This document shows positions 34,707 to 42,584 of a stretch of DNA of 57,329 nucleotides, in pieces (positions within the stretch are counted from its first letter, which is position 1; each line of letters opens with the position of its first letter). The notes under the pieces were generated by a model, which searched no databases, was not told the origin of the DNA, and saw nothing but the letters and a program-made list of their open reading frames with translations. Origin of the DNA: Clostridia bacterium (lineage in GTDB: Bacteria; Bacillota; Clostridia; Oscillospirales; CAG-272); contig JAGCXA010000026.1 in the NCBI GenBank assembly GCA_017961575.1, positions 1 through 57,329 on the forward strand, in the 5' to 3' direction. The translations under genes and the position numbers were made by a program.

Positions 34707-35615
34707 TTGCGGAAATTCGTTCCCGTCTTTTGTATTCTTCTTCTTTTTGTCGTTTTATTGACTACGGCGTCGTTCGCCTGGCTGTCGATGAACGATCACA
34801 CGCGGGCGACCGGAATGCAGATCAACACGCTGGTTTCGACCAGCATTCTCGTTTCCGAAATCAACGAGGATCCGCTCTATAATCCCGGCTTGACGCAGGA
34901 TCGCACGGCGGTGCTTCAACCGGTTTCGTCCATTGACGGAAGCGCGTTCTTCTATACCGTCAACGCGGTTGCAACCGGCGCAAAGAACACGGGCAATTAC
35001 GTCGGGTATACCGAAACGGCGGGTCTGAACAACGACGGGGCGGGGAAGACGAAGTACGACGCCGCCTTCAATACCGCGTACAAGGTTCAGACGCCCGTGA
35101 CGACCGGAACCGTCGTTTACGGCTACGTGGAATACGTTTTCTATCTGAAAGCGACCAACGCGACTGACGTCGCCGCCGCTTTGAATATGACGAAATGCAA
35201 TCTGCTCTATAACGGTCAGCCGATCGCCGTCGACAACGGCGCCGAGGGACTTGCCGTCCGGGTCGCGATTTTCTCGCAGCCGGCGGAGCAGAACACCGAA
35301 AAAGCGGGCGACGGCAACCTGGTTACGATCCTGAAACTGCAGGACGCCGGAAACTTCACTTCAAACCGGGCGGTCAAGAACGAATCTTCGCTTGATACCG
35401 TAACGAACGCAAACGCAAACGCCGTCATCGACAGCGAGATTGCGGCGGGCGCGACCGAGTATCATAAAGTGGTCGTTCGTCTCTGGGTTGAGGGAGAGGA
35501 CGCCTCCTGCAACAACGAAACCTACGTGCAGCTGACAAACGCCTGGTCGCTCGATCTCAAGTTCGAACTTGGAGGATCCGTCGTGAACAAACTGGGTTCG
35601 GTATCCGAATCCTGA
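34707..35615 (+). CDS. Exported protein with SipW-type N-terminus, putative fibre subunit B
   Basis: The 302-residue protein starts from TTG at 34707, eight bases behind AGGAGGTG. The N-terminus has a hydrophobic run followed by TTASFAWLSMNDHTRATGM, matching the subunit A start. The body shares QPVSSIDGSAFFYT, VVYGYVEYVFYLKATNA and VVRLWVEGEDASCNNETY. Cys at the CNN motif is kept in both paralogues. As a tandem pair with similar length it looks like a major/minor subunit couple of an extracellular fibre. The role is inference; the paralogy is visible. Confidence 0.75.
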   Translation: MRKFVPVFCILLLFVVLLTTASFAWLSMNDHTRATGMQINTLVSTSILVSEINEDPLYNPGLTQDRTAVLQPVSSIDGSAFFYTVNAVATGAKNTGNYVGYTETAGLNNDGAGKTKYDAAFNTAYKVQTPVTTGTVVYGYVEYVFYLKATNATDVAAALNMTKCNLLYNGQPIAVDNGAEGLAVRVAIFSQPAEQNTEKAGDGNLVTILKLQDAGNFTSNRAVKNESSLDTVTNANANAVIDSEIAAGATEYHKVVVRLWVEGEDASCNNETYVQLTNAWSLDLKFELGGSVVNKLGSVSES

Positions 35616-35650
35616 CGTAAACGAACGGGATCCTTCCGGTAAGATAATTC

Positions 35651-35703
35651 AAAAACCGCAAAAAACCGCAAAAAAACCGCAAAAAAACCGCACCAAAAAC
35701 CGC
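35651..35703 (+). repeat. Short tandem repeat (A-rich)CCGC, five copies
   Basis: Copies of AAAAACCGC to AAAAAAACCGC, 9-11 bp long, fill 35651-35703 just before a terminator. Slippage during replication could change the number. Confidence 0.8.
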
Positions 35704-35707
35704 TCTT

Positions 35708-35750
35708 GAAGAACCTCCGGGATTCTCCGGGGGTCCTTCTTGTTTTTTTT
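35708..35750 (+). terminator. Terminator after subunit B
   Basis: AAGAACC-TCCGGG / CCGGGGG-TCCTTCTT with an ATTCT loop and a run of eight T. The remaining part of the 472-bp gap, up to the promoter at 35957, shows nothing coding. Confidence 0.75.
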
Positions 35751-35956
35751 GTGCAAGAGGACGGGATCGCGCGCGCGTCAGCGCGCGACGTGGGAACGCC
35801 GCCGAAAAAAGACCGGAAGGGAAGACGGGGACGGGAAAATTACGCCCCACCCCCTTGAAAATGACGACAAAAACGCGCGAAACGCCCCCGATTTCGTCGC
35901 TTTGCGTGAAAAAACCGTTTTTTCTCGCCCTTTTTCCGACTTTTTTTTAATAATAC

Positions 35957-35985
35957 TTGACTTTTTGCAAATTGCTCGTTATAAT
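35957..35985 (+). promoter_or_regulatory. Second promoter of the cluster, ahead of the first ER-type signal peptidase
   Basis: TTGACT (35957-35962), 17 bp, TATAAT (35980-35985). Transcription would start about 100 bp before the ATG, so the second half of the cluster may not depend on the riboswitch. Confidence 0.8.
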
Positions 35986-36087
35986 ATTTGTGATAGAAAA
36001 TAGAGAAGTATCGCATCGGAAAGGCGCGCGCAAATTCGCCTTCCGTAAACTCCGAATTCAACCGGGAAAGGAACGGTAATACATTTT

Positions 36088-36921
36088 ATGGAGACAACCA
36101 AAAAAACCTCGGTCAAGAAGGTTCTGTCGATTGTCGGCAACACGGTTCTCTGGCTTTTCGTGGCGTTCGCAATCGTAATTACGGTGATTGTCTTCGCCTC
36201 CAACAACAACAAATCCGAGGACAATTCGCTTTCCAGCATCGGGGGGCTTGCCATTGTCACGATCAGTTCCGACTCGATGAGCCGCAGCCCGAAAGAAGAG
36301 GATTATCAGTCGGGCGGACGTCTTGAGGGGAAAACCGGGTTCAAAAAAGGAGCCCTGATTTTCGTCAACAAGTTGACCGACGCCGAGAAAGAGAAGCTTG
36401 CCGTCGGCGACGTGATTACCTTCCGCGTTGATCTGGATCACGACGGTAAGGAAGAGTTCAATACCCACCGTATCATCGACGTTCACGAGCATGAAGGCAA
36501 ACTCTATTTCGTGACGCAGGGGGATCACAACGAATTCGCCGACGGCGTATATTCCGAGTCCAACTCTGCCCACGCTTCCAGCGGATACGTCGTCACCGCT
36601 TCCAAGATCGAGGGGAAATGGAACGGCCGTAAGATCGCCGGGGTCGGTAAATTCCTGGCTTTCTTGCAGACCCGGACCGGATTCTTCGTCGTCATCATCC
36701 TTCCGTTGATCGCTTTCTTCCTCTACGAACTGATCCGTTTCGTTCTCGTCATCCTCTCGCTGAGAGGGAAGAAAACCGAGGACGAGATCCGGCAGAAGGT
36801 GATGGAGGAACTTCTCCGCGCGCAGCAAGCGGGGCAGCCCGCCGCGCCCGAAACGAAAGCGACGCAGACGGACGCTCCCGCGGAGAAACCCGCAGAGGAG
36901 CCGAAAGAGCCGAAAGAATAA
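36088..36921 (+). CDS. ER/SipW-type signal peptidase I, copy A
   Basis: The 277-residue protein has membrane helices at about 18-37 and 205-228. The ER-type dyad is present: Ser63 in ISSDSMSR and His127 in FNTHRIIDV, with Asp146 in FVTQGDHNE. His instead of Lys marks the archaeal/ER/SipW class. The C-terminus is a charged cytoplasmic tail ending in a Pro/Glu-rich PAEKPAEEPKEPKE, similar to the repeats in the DUF2357 protein of this cluster. It is predicted to cut the FAWFSMN-type exported proteins upstream. Confidence 0.85.
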   Translation: METTKKTSVKKVLSIVGNTVLWLFVAFAIVITVIVFASNNNKSEDNSLSSIGGLAIVTISSDSMSRSPKEEDYQSGGRLEGKTGFKKGALIFVNKLTDAEKEKLAVGDVITFRVDLDHDGKEEFNTHRIIDVHEHEGKLYFVTQGDHNEFADGVYSESNSAHASSGYVVTASKIEGKWNGRKIAGVGKFLAFLQTRTGFFVVIILPLIAFFLYELIRFVLVILSLRGKKTEDEIRQKVMEELLRAQQAGQPAAPETKATQTDAPAEKPAEEPKEPKE

Positions 36922-36933
36922 GTTTTTTCCCGA

Positions 36934-36959
36934 TCCCGCGGGCGCACGCCCGCGGGAGT
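36934..36959 (+). other. GC-rich palindrome after signal peptidase A
   Basis: GATCCCGCGGGCG / CGCCCGCGGGAGTC forms a strong hairpin without a T-run. It may stabilise the mRNA or slow transcription. Confidence 0.55.
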
Positions 36960-36988
36960 CGGATCCCGCGAATTGATTTTTACGATGC

Positions 36989-37027
36989 CTGTTTCGACGC
37001 CCTCGGCTCGAAACAGTCAGATTTTTT
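36989..37027 (+). terminator. Terminator before the AAA+ gene
   Basis: CTGTTTCGA / TCGAAACAG, nine perfect pairs with a ten-base loop, then TCAGATTTTTT. A separate promoter for the ATPase gene is expected in 37028-37100 but no clear -35/-10 pair is evident. Confidence 0.75.
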
Positions 37028-37120
37028 GTTTCGCGCGCGCGGGCGCGAAATGCGCGTATTATATAGTTAAATATAACGAATCGGCGTTTTTGCCGAAAAC
37101 CAACGGTAAAGGGGAGTATC

Positions 37121-38743
37121 ATGGGCGCGTTTCTTGACTGGTTCTTTGAGTTCATGACAACCATGCTGAAAGACGGCGTGTTGCGGGTCTTCACCGGAAT
37201 TTTCTGGGGGATCGTGCAGATCTTCAACATACCCGACTATATTTCGATCTTCAATTCCCACAGCAGCGGGTTCTCCGCCGTCGAGTGGGTGCTTTCGATC
37301 TTTGCGATGATCGTCATTTTCCTGATCTGGGCGCTGCTTATCACGCTGCTCGTTTTCGCTCTCCGCAAGTATTTCCGTTTTCGCCGTTCGATCGTCGGAA
37401 ACGAGGATCTGCTCGAAGAACTCGCCGATATGCACCGCGACGTTCTCCGGCTGACCAAGGAGAAGGAGCGCATTATGGCGCTGAAAATCGGGCAGACCTC
37501 GATCTCGGTCGACGAACTGAACGCGATCCTGAACTCCGACGACGACAACACCCCCGCCTCCATCGAGGAGGCGCAGGCGGCGGGTCTTGCGCGCGTCGCG
37601 GGCGAGAACGGCGGCGGGGAAGGCGGCGGCTCGGGCGAAGGATCGGGCGCGGGCGCCGTCTCCACCAACCGCTTCTTCCGGCTCTCCGCCGTGGACGAGA
37701 AGTACCGCTTCTACGTCGAGCCCGAATACGACCGTTCGATGTCGCTCTCCGAGATCTGCGACGACTTCCGCAACTTTGCGTGCAGCAAGATGCGGCTTTA
37801 CTACGAGATCCGCACCATCCGGCTGATGTTCGCGGGGCTTGCCTCGACCAAGATGATCCTTTTGCAGGGTATTTCGGGTACCGGTAAAACCTCGCTCCCG
37901 TATTCGATGGGTAAGTACTTCAAAAACGACGCGACCATCGCGTCGGTACAGCCGTCGTGGCGTGACCGCACCGAACTTTTCGGTTACTTCAACGAGTTCA
38001 CCAAGAAGTTCAACGAGACCGAGTTCTTGCGCCGGATCTACGAGGCGTCCTACAACGACGACATCAACGTCATCGTCCTCGACGAGATGAACATCGCGCG
38101 CGTCGAGTACTACTTCGCCGAGATGCTCTCGGTTTTGGAAATGCCCGACCCGAACGAGTGGAAACTCGAACTCGTCCCGGCGTCCTGGCCCGACGACCCG
38201 GTACACCTCGTCGACGGGAAACTGCAGATCCCGCAGAACGTCTGGTACGTCGGAACGGCGAACAACGACGACTCGACCTTCGCCGTCTCGGATAAGGTCT
38301 ACGACCGTGCGCTGGTCATCAACCTCGACAGCAAGGGCGTTCCCTTCGAGGCGCCCGAGACCGAGGCGAAGCGCATCAGTTACAAGTACATCGAGGGGCT
38401 GTATCAGAAGGCGTTCAAGGATCACCCCGTCAGTCAGAAGATCCTCGACGACATCGCGAAACTCGACCTCTACGTCATCGAGCATTTCCGGGTCGCGTTC
38501 GGTAACCGTATTATGAAGCAGATGTTGCTCTTCGTGCCGGCTTACGTCGCCTGCGGCGGCACCGAACTCGACGGCATCGACTACGTGCTCGCGACCAAGG
38601 TTTTCCGTAAATTCGAGGGATTGAACCTCTCGCTGATCCGCGACGAGATCCGGGGTCTGATCGCCTATCTCGACGCCGTCTTCGGGCGCGGGCAGATGAA
38701 GGAATGCATCGTCTACCTCGAACGCCTGCAAAAGATGTTCTGA
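37121..38743 (+). CDS. Membrane-tethered McrB-like AAA+ ATPase
   Basis: The 540-residue protein begins with membrane segments (about 53-80 is clearest), a coiled region and a Gly/Ser-rich linker (about 161-180). Then comes an AAA+ domain with Walker A GISGTGKTSLPY (from about 250), Walker B VIVLDEMNIARVEYYFAEML (from about 317) and the sensor segment YVGTANNDDSTFAVSDKV. The DEMN-x-ARVE Walker B and the N-N-DDST-x6-D pattern are those of the McrB family. No DNA-binding domain is visible. It precedes a DUF2357/McrC-like gene, so the two probably form a McrBC-type ATPase complex at the membrane. Start AAAGGGGAG-N4-ATG. Confidence 0.82.
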   Translation: MGAFLDWFFEFMTTMLKDGVLRVFTGIFWGIVQIFNIPDYISIFNSHSSGFSAVEWVLSIFAMIVIFLIWALLITLLVFALRKYFRFRRSIVGNEDLLEELADMHRDVLRLTKEKERIMALKIGQTSISVDELNAILNSDDDNTPASIEEAQAAGLARVAGENGGGEGGGSGEGSGAGAVSTNRFFRLSAVDEKYRFYVEPEYDRSMSLSEICDDFRNFACSKMRLYYEIRTIRLMFAGLASTKMILLQGISGTGKTSLPYSMGKYFKNDATIASVQPSWRDRTELFGYFNEFTKKFNETEFLRRIYEASYNDDINVIVLDEMNIARVEYYFAEMLSVLEMPDPNEWKLELVPASWPDDPVHLVDGKLQIPQNVWYVGTANNDDSTFAVSDKVYDRALVINLDSKGVPFEAPETEAKRISYKYIEGLYQKAFKDHPVSQKILDDIAKLDLYVIEHFRVAFGNRIMKQMLLFVPAYVACGGTELDGIDYVLATKVFRKFEGLNLSLIRDEIRGLIAYLDAVFGRGQMKECIVYLERLQKMF

Positions 38744-38802
38744 CGTAAAACGAATCCGGGTAAAGCACCCGAAAAATGGCGGCGACGCCGGAAAGGAGCG
38801 TT

Positions 38803-41583
38803 ATGGACGAAGAGCGAAAACTGCGCGGAACATCGGATGACGCTCCTGTTCTTTCGGAGACCGATTCGACCTCCGAGGCGCACGAGGAGAGTTATACCCC
38901 CGCACGGTATACCTTCGTGGCGGAAAACGAGGATCCCACCGTCCGCGACAAGTACGGGATGGTCTACGACGGGATGAATCAACTCTCCGCCGACATCCGG
39001 CGCGACGTCGATATTTTCTCATCTGTCGAGGATATGATCCGCCGCGGATCGGGCGAGATCTCCCTGAAACGGCAAATGATGCGGAAAACGCTCGACGCCA
39101 CGTGGATCAAGGTCATCGAGGACTGCATCATCCCGCTCGACAACGTGATCCGGAAGCCCCGCCGTTTCATCGAGGAAAACGAGGCGGTCTTACCGATCGA
39201 ACTTTCGCGCAACATCACCAGTCGCTCGATGCGGCACCTTGCCCAGCATACCGACTACATCAGCAAGATCGAGGGCGACACCATCACGCCGTCCAAGATC
39301 CTGAACGTTTTTCGCGACGAGACGGTGCAGACCTACGAAAACCGGTTCGTCAACACCCTGATCAACCGGCTCTATATCTTCGTTTCGCGCCGCTACGACG
39401 CGATCCGGGAGAACGGGCGCGCCTCGGCGACGTCGGTCCTTTCCTACGAGACGAAGTTCGAGACCGCGTCGGTCAAGGGAAAAATCCAACTCAATATGGA
39501 GATCTCGGCGTCGTCCGAGGTCGAGGGCGCGCGCACGAACTCGCACGAAGAGGCGGAACTCTGGGACCGTCTTGAACATCTGAAACAGGTCGTTTCGGCG
39601 TACGCCACCTCTCCCTTCGTGCAGATGATGGGGAAGAGTTACGTTCGTCCCCCGATCATGCACACCAACGCCATCAACAAGAACCGCGACCTGCGCCAAT
39701 GCGTCGCTCTCTGGGAGTTCATCGAGAGTTACGAGGGCGCGGGCTACGAGTTGTCGGTGAAGGACACCGCCGAGAAGATGGACGACCGCTACCTCGACGA
39801 GATGCTTTCGTCGCTCGCCGTGCAGTACTGCGTCTTCCGCTACAATATGTCGGCGGATCTCTCCGACGAGATGATCCTCTCCGAGAGCGAGGACGGCGAA
39901 CCGTTTACGCCGAAGTTCCTCGATTCGCTCGAAGAATACGAATCCGACGACTTCAACGTCCACGATACTTCCTACAAGAAGTATATGGCGGTCAACGGTC
40001 TGAACCCGAAGCGGAAACTCACCGTCGGCGAGTGGCGGATCCGCCGCGCGATCGACGTCGCGCTCAAAGCCGACCGTATCCTCGAACTGAAACGGATCGC
40101 CGACGAAGCCGAGCGCAGGAAACGCGAGGAGGAAGAGGAAGCCCGCCTGCGGATGGAGCAGGAGGAGACCGCACGCCTCGAACGCGAAGCCGAAGAGGCG
40201 CGCGAGAGACAGCAGAAGGAAGCCGAAGCCGAAGCCATCGAAGAGATGCAGAACAAGTCCGAAGAGGAGGAGTCGCTGCGTCGCGTAGCCGAGGAGGCGG
40301 CGGAGAGCGTCGAGAGCGAAGCCGAACGCGAAAAGGCGATCGAGGAGTCCGAGGAGGAACGCTACGCCAAACGGCTTGAAGAAGAAAAGAAACGCGCCGA
40401 GGAGGTCGACCGCCGCCGCGAGGAAGCCGAGCGCGGCTTGACCGAAACCGAGACGCCGATCCTCTCCGCGTCCGAGATCGTCGAACGCAAAAACGAGGAC
40501 GAAGAGCAGGAGAGAATCGAGGAACAGCGCGACCGCCGCGAGGCGATCGAGCGCGAAAAACGCGAGGCGGAGGAAGCCGCCGCGCGCGAAACGTTCCTGT
40601 CCGAGGAAGCCAAAAAACGCGGCGAGAGCGAGGAAACCGATCTTGCCGAGAGCGAGTTGACCGAAAAAGAACTCGAAGAGATGGCGGCGCTCCGCGAACG
40701 CGAAGCCGAGGATGCCCGCCGGCGCGAGGAAGAAGCGCGTCTTGAACGCGAAAGAGCGGAAGAGGAACGGCTTGCCCGTGAGGAAGCCGAACGCCTCGAA
40801 CGCGAAAACGAACTCGACGAAGCCGCCCGCTTCATCCGCGAGGAGGAAGAAGAGGCGCTGCGCCGCGAATTGGAAGCAGCCGAGCGGGAGGCGCAGGAGG
40901 AATCCGAACGTCGCCGCCGCGAATACGAGGAGGCGCGCCGTCAGGCGGAGGAGGAGCGCAAAGCGCTCGCGTCGGACGCCGCGTCCGAGGACGAGAAGGA
41001 GATCGAGCGTCTCCGCCGCGAACAGGAAACCGAGACGAAAGAAGAGGCGGAACGCCGCCGCGACGTCTATCTCGACGCTCTCCGCCGCGCGGAAGAGAGC
41101 GAGAAAGCCGAAGAAAAGCCGGAAGAACCCGTCGAAGAACCTGCGGAAGAACCCGCGGAAGAACCCGTGGAAGAACCCGTGGAAAAGCCCGCGGAAGAAC
41201 CTACGGAAGAGCCCGTGGAAGAACCCGCGGAAGAACCTGCGAAGGAACCCGTGGAGCAACCCGCGGAAGAACCCGTGGAAAAACCCGTGGAAGAACCCGT
41301 GGAAGAACCCGTGGAAAAACCCGTGGAAGAACCCGCGGAAGAGCCCGTGGAAGAACCCGCGATCAAACCGACGGAATCGTCGACGGAAGTGCTCGAAACG
41401 CTTGCTTTGAGACAATTGGTGAAGAAACCGACGGCAAAGGTCGGCGTGAAACGGGGACCGAAGACCGCGACCAACACCCGGAAGAAAACCCGGATGAAGC
41501 CCGGCGCGAAGAAGACCGGGCAAAAGAAGGTCAAACCCGGCGAAACGAACGTCTCGCCGAGAAAGAAGAACCGGAAGAAATAA
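38803..41583 (+). CDS. DUF2357/McrC-like protein with coiled coil, EPVEE repeats and basic tail
   Basis: The 926-residue protein has four parts. Residues about 1-430 resemble the DUF2357 domain of McrC-type partners, with TYENRFVNTLINRLYIF (177-193) its best landmark. Residues 430-766 are a Glu/Arg-rich coiled coil. Residues 773-853 are tandem EEPVEEPAEEP units, encoded by a 12-bp DNA repeat. The last 55 residues are Lys/Arg-rich. The PD-(D/E)xK nuclease expected in McrC is absent; the C-terminal half is instead a long rod that may connect membrane and cytoplasm or bind a surface protein. Assignment to DUF2357 rests on one clear motif, position after the McrB-like gene, and general composition. 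The ATG at 38803 has GGAAAGGAG before it; an upstream ATG (38776) is worse. Confidence 0.68.
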   Translation: MDEERKLRGTSDDAPVLSETDSTSEAHEESYTPARYTFVAENEDPTVRDKYGMVYDGMNQLSADIRRDVDIFSSVEDMIRRGSGEISLKRQMMRKTLDATWIKVIEDCIIPLDNVIRKPRRFIEENEAVLPIELSRNITSRSMRHLAQHTDYISKIEGDTITPSKILNVFRDETVQTYENRFVNTLINRLYIFVSRRYDAIRENGRASATSVLSYETKFETASVKGKIQLNMEISASSEVEGARTNSHEEAELWDRLEHLKQVVSAYATSPFVQMMGKSYVRPPIMHTNAINKNRDLRQCVALWEFIESYEGAGYELSVKDTAEKMDDRYLDEMLSSLAVQYCVFRYNMSADLSDEMILSESEDGEPFTPKFLDSLEEYESDDFNVHDTSYKKYMAVNGLNPKRKLTVGEWRIRRAIDVALKADRILELKRIADEAERRKREEEEEARLRMEQEETARLEREAEEARERQQKEAEAEAIEEMQNKSEEEESLRRVAEEAAESVESEAEREKAIEESEEERYAKRLEEEKKRAEEVDRRREEAERGLTETETPILSASEIVERKNEDEEQERIEEQRDRREAIEREKREAEEAAARETFLSEEAKKRGESEETDLAESELTEKELEEMAALREREAEDARRREEEARLERERAEEERLAREEAERLERENELDEAARFIREEEEEALRRELEAAEREAQEESERRRREYEEARRQAEEERKALASDAASEDEKEIERLRREQETETKEEAERRRDVYLDALRRAEESEKAEEKPEEPVEEPAEEPAEEPVEEPVEKPAEEPTEEPVEEPAEEPAKEPVEQPAEEPVEKPVEEPVEEPVEKPVEEPAEEPVEEPAIKPTESSTEVLETLALRQLVKKPTAKVGVKRGPKTATNTRKKTRMKPGAKKTGQKKVKPGETNVSPRKKNRKK
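41119..41361 (+). repeat. 12-bp minisatellite inside the DUF2357 gene
   Basis: About 20 copies of a GAACCCGTGGAA-type unit encode EEP(V/A) steps. Units differ by G/C exchanges and K/E or Q/E changes. Copy number could vary between strains without a frameshift because the unit is a multiple of three. Confidence 0.9.
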
Positions 41584-41613
41584 CGTAAAAGGCGTGAAAG
41601 GGGGGGAAGACCG

Positions 41614-42288
41614 ATGGCGGTTTCAGACCAAGCGAAACGGAAATCGAAAATGACCCCCGGCAATATCGCCTACGCGGTTCTGATCCTTCTTCTCGTCGTC
41701 CTCGTGCTCTATCTTCTGATCGCGCGGATGACGGGGAATATCCCCACCTTTTTCGGCTACTCGGTCGTGCGGATCGTCACCGGGTCGATGGAGCCGAAGA
41801 TCCCGGTCGGTTCTTTCGTCCTGATCAAAAGGATCGCGCCCGGGGAGGTCGGAGAGGGGGATATCATCACTTTCTATACCGACGATCCCGATCCCGCCAT
41901 CGCGGGAATGACGGTCACCCACCGCGTACTGTCGGTCGAGACGACCGAGGACGGAAAACTCGTTTTCAGGACCAAGGGCGACAACAACCCCGTCCCCGAC
42001 GTCTATCCCGCGACGGGAGAGGGACTCGTCGGACGCTACGTTTGCGGGGCGTTGCCGCTCACGGCGATCGTCACGCTGTTCCGCACGCATCTGCCCATCG
42101 CGCTGCTCGTGACCGTTCTTATCCCGATGATCGTCCTGACGCAAAACGGAATCCGAAAGAGAATGAAGGCGCTCTCCTCCGAACGCGAGGAACACATCCG
42201 ACAGCGGGTGGCGGAGGAACTTGCCCGCTTAAAAGAGAAACAGAACGAGAATACCAACCGCCCCGACGACGGGAATCATCAACCGTAG
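41614..42288 (+). CDS. ER/SipW-type signal peptidase I, copy B
   Basis: The 224-residue protein has membrane helices at about 18-37 and 150-170. Catalytic residues of the ER type are Ser58 in IVTGSMEPKIPVGS, His103 in VTHRVLSV and Asp123 in RTKGDNNPVPD. It differs enough from copy A to have separate substrates. A Glu/Arg-rich C-terminal tail (HIRQRVAEELARLKEKQ) resembles the tail of copy A. It starts 31 bp after the DUF2357 gene, from the ATG following GGGGGGGAAG. Confidence 0.88.
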   Translation: MAVSDQAKRKSKMTPGNIAYAVLILLLVVLVLYLLIARMTGNIPTFFGYSVVRIVTGSMEPKIPVGSFVLIKRIAPGEVGEGDIITFYTDDPDPAIAGMTVTHRVLSVETTEDGKLVFRTKGDNNPVPDVYPATGEGLVGRYVCGALPLTAIVTLFRTHLPIALLVTVLIPMIVLTQNGIRKRMKALSSEREEHIRQRVAEELARLKEKQNENTNRPDDGNHQP

Positions 42289-42311
42289 CACAGCTGAAAG
42301 GAAGAGTCGCC

Positions 42312-42557
42312 GTGTTTGAAAGATTCAAGATGCAAAAACAAATCAAAGTCATTCGTCAAAGGATCGAGTTCCTTGAACAGAAGCGCGCGAGAAGCCAAGC
42401 GGCGCTCGTCGACGCGATCCTGAGAAAAGTGGATCCCGACGACGAGGACGTCGAGTATTTCAACCAATTCACCGGCGAGATCGAGCGCCTTCGCGCCGAT
42501 ATGCACGAACTGGAAGCGGAACTCTTCGCCGACAAAAAGAAAAAAGAGAACAAATAA
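42312..42557 (+). CDS. Small coiled-coil protein
   Basis: The 81-residue protein starts with GTG at 42312, behind AAAGGAAGAG. It is almost entirely charged and helical (QKQIKVIRQRIEFLEQKRA, EIERLRADMHELEAELFAD), with heptad spacing of Leu and Ile. No family is recognised. It sits between signal peptidase B and the phosphodiesterase in the same operon and may be an adaptor. An upstream ATG in frame at 42042 lies inside the signal peptidase gene and is not favoured. Confidence 0.72.
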   Translation: MFERFKMQKQIKVIRQRIEFLEQKRARSQAALVDAILRKVDPDDEDVEYFNQFTGEIERLRADMHELEAELFADKKKKENK

Positions 42558-42584
42558 CGAATCGCAAAGAGAGAACGAGACGAG

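Noticed and set aside
37028-37100. Promoter of the AAA+ gene from TATATAGTTAAATATAAC
   Set aside because: AT-rich, but no -35 box at proper distance could be fixed.
39190-41523. Minus-strand open frame of 777 codons, rich in Phe/Arg
   Set aside because: It mirrors the Glu/Arg coiled coil and EPVEE repeats of the real gene on the plus strand.
37121-41583. Type IV restriction (McrBC) defence system
   Set aside because: Membrane helices on the ATPase, no nuclease and no DNA-binding domain, and a setting among export genes speak against it.
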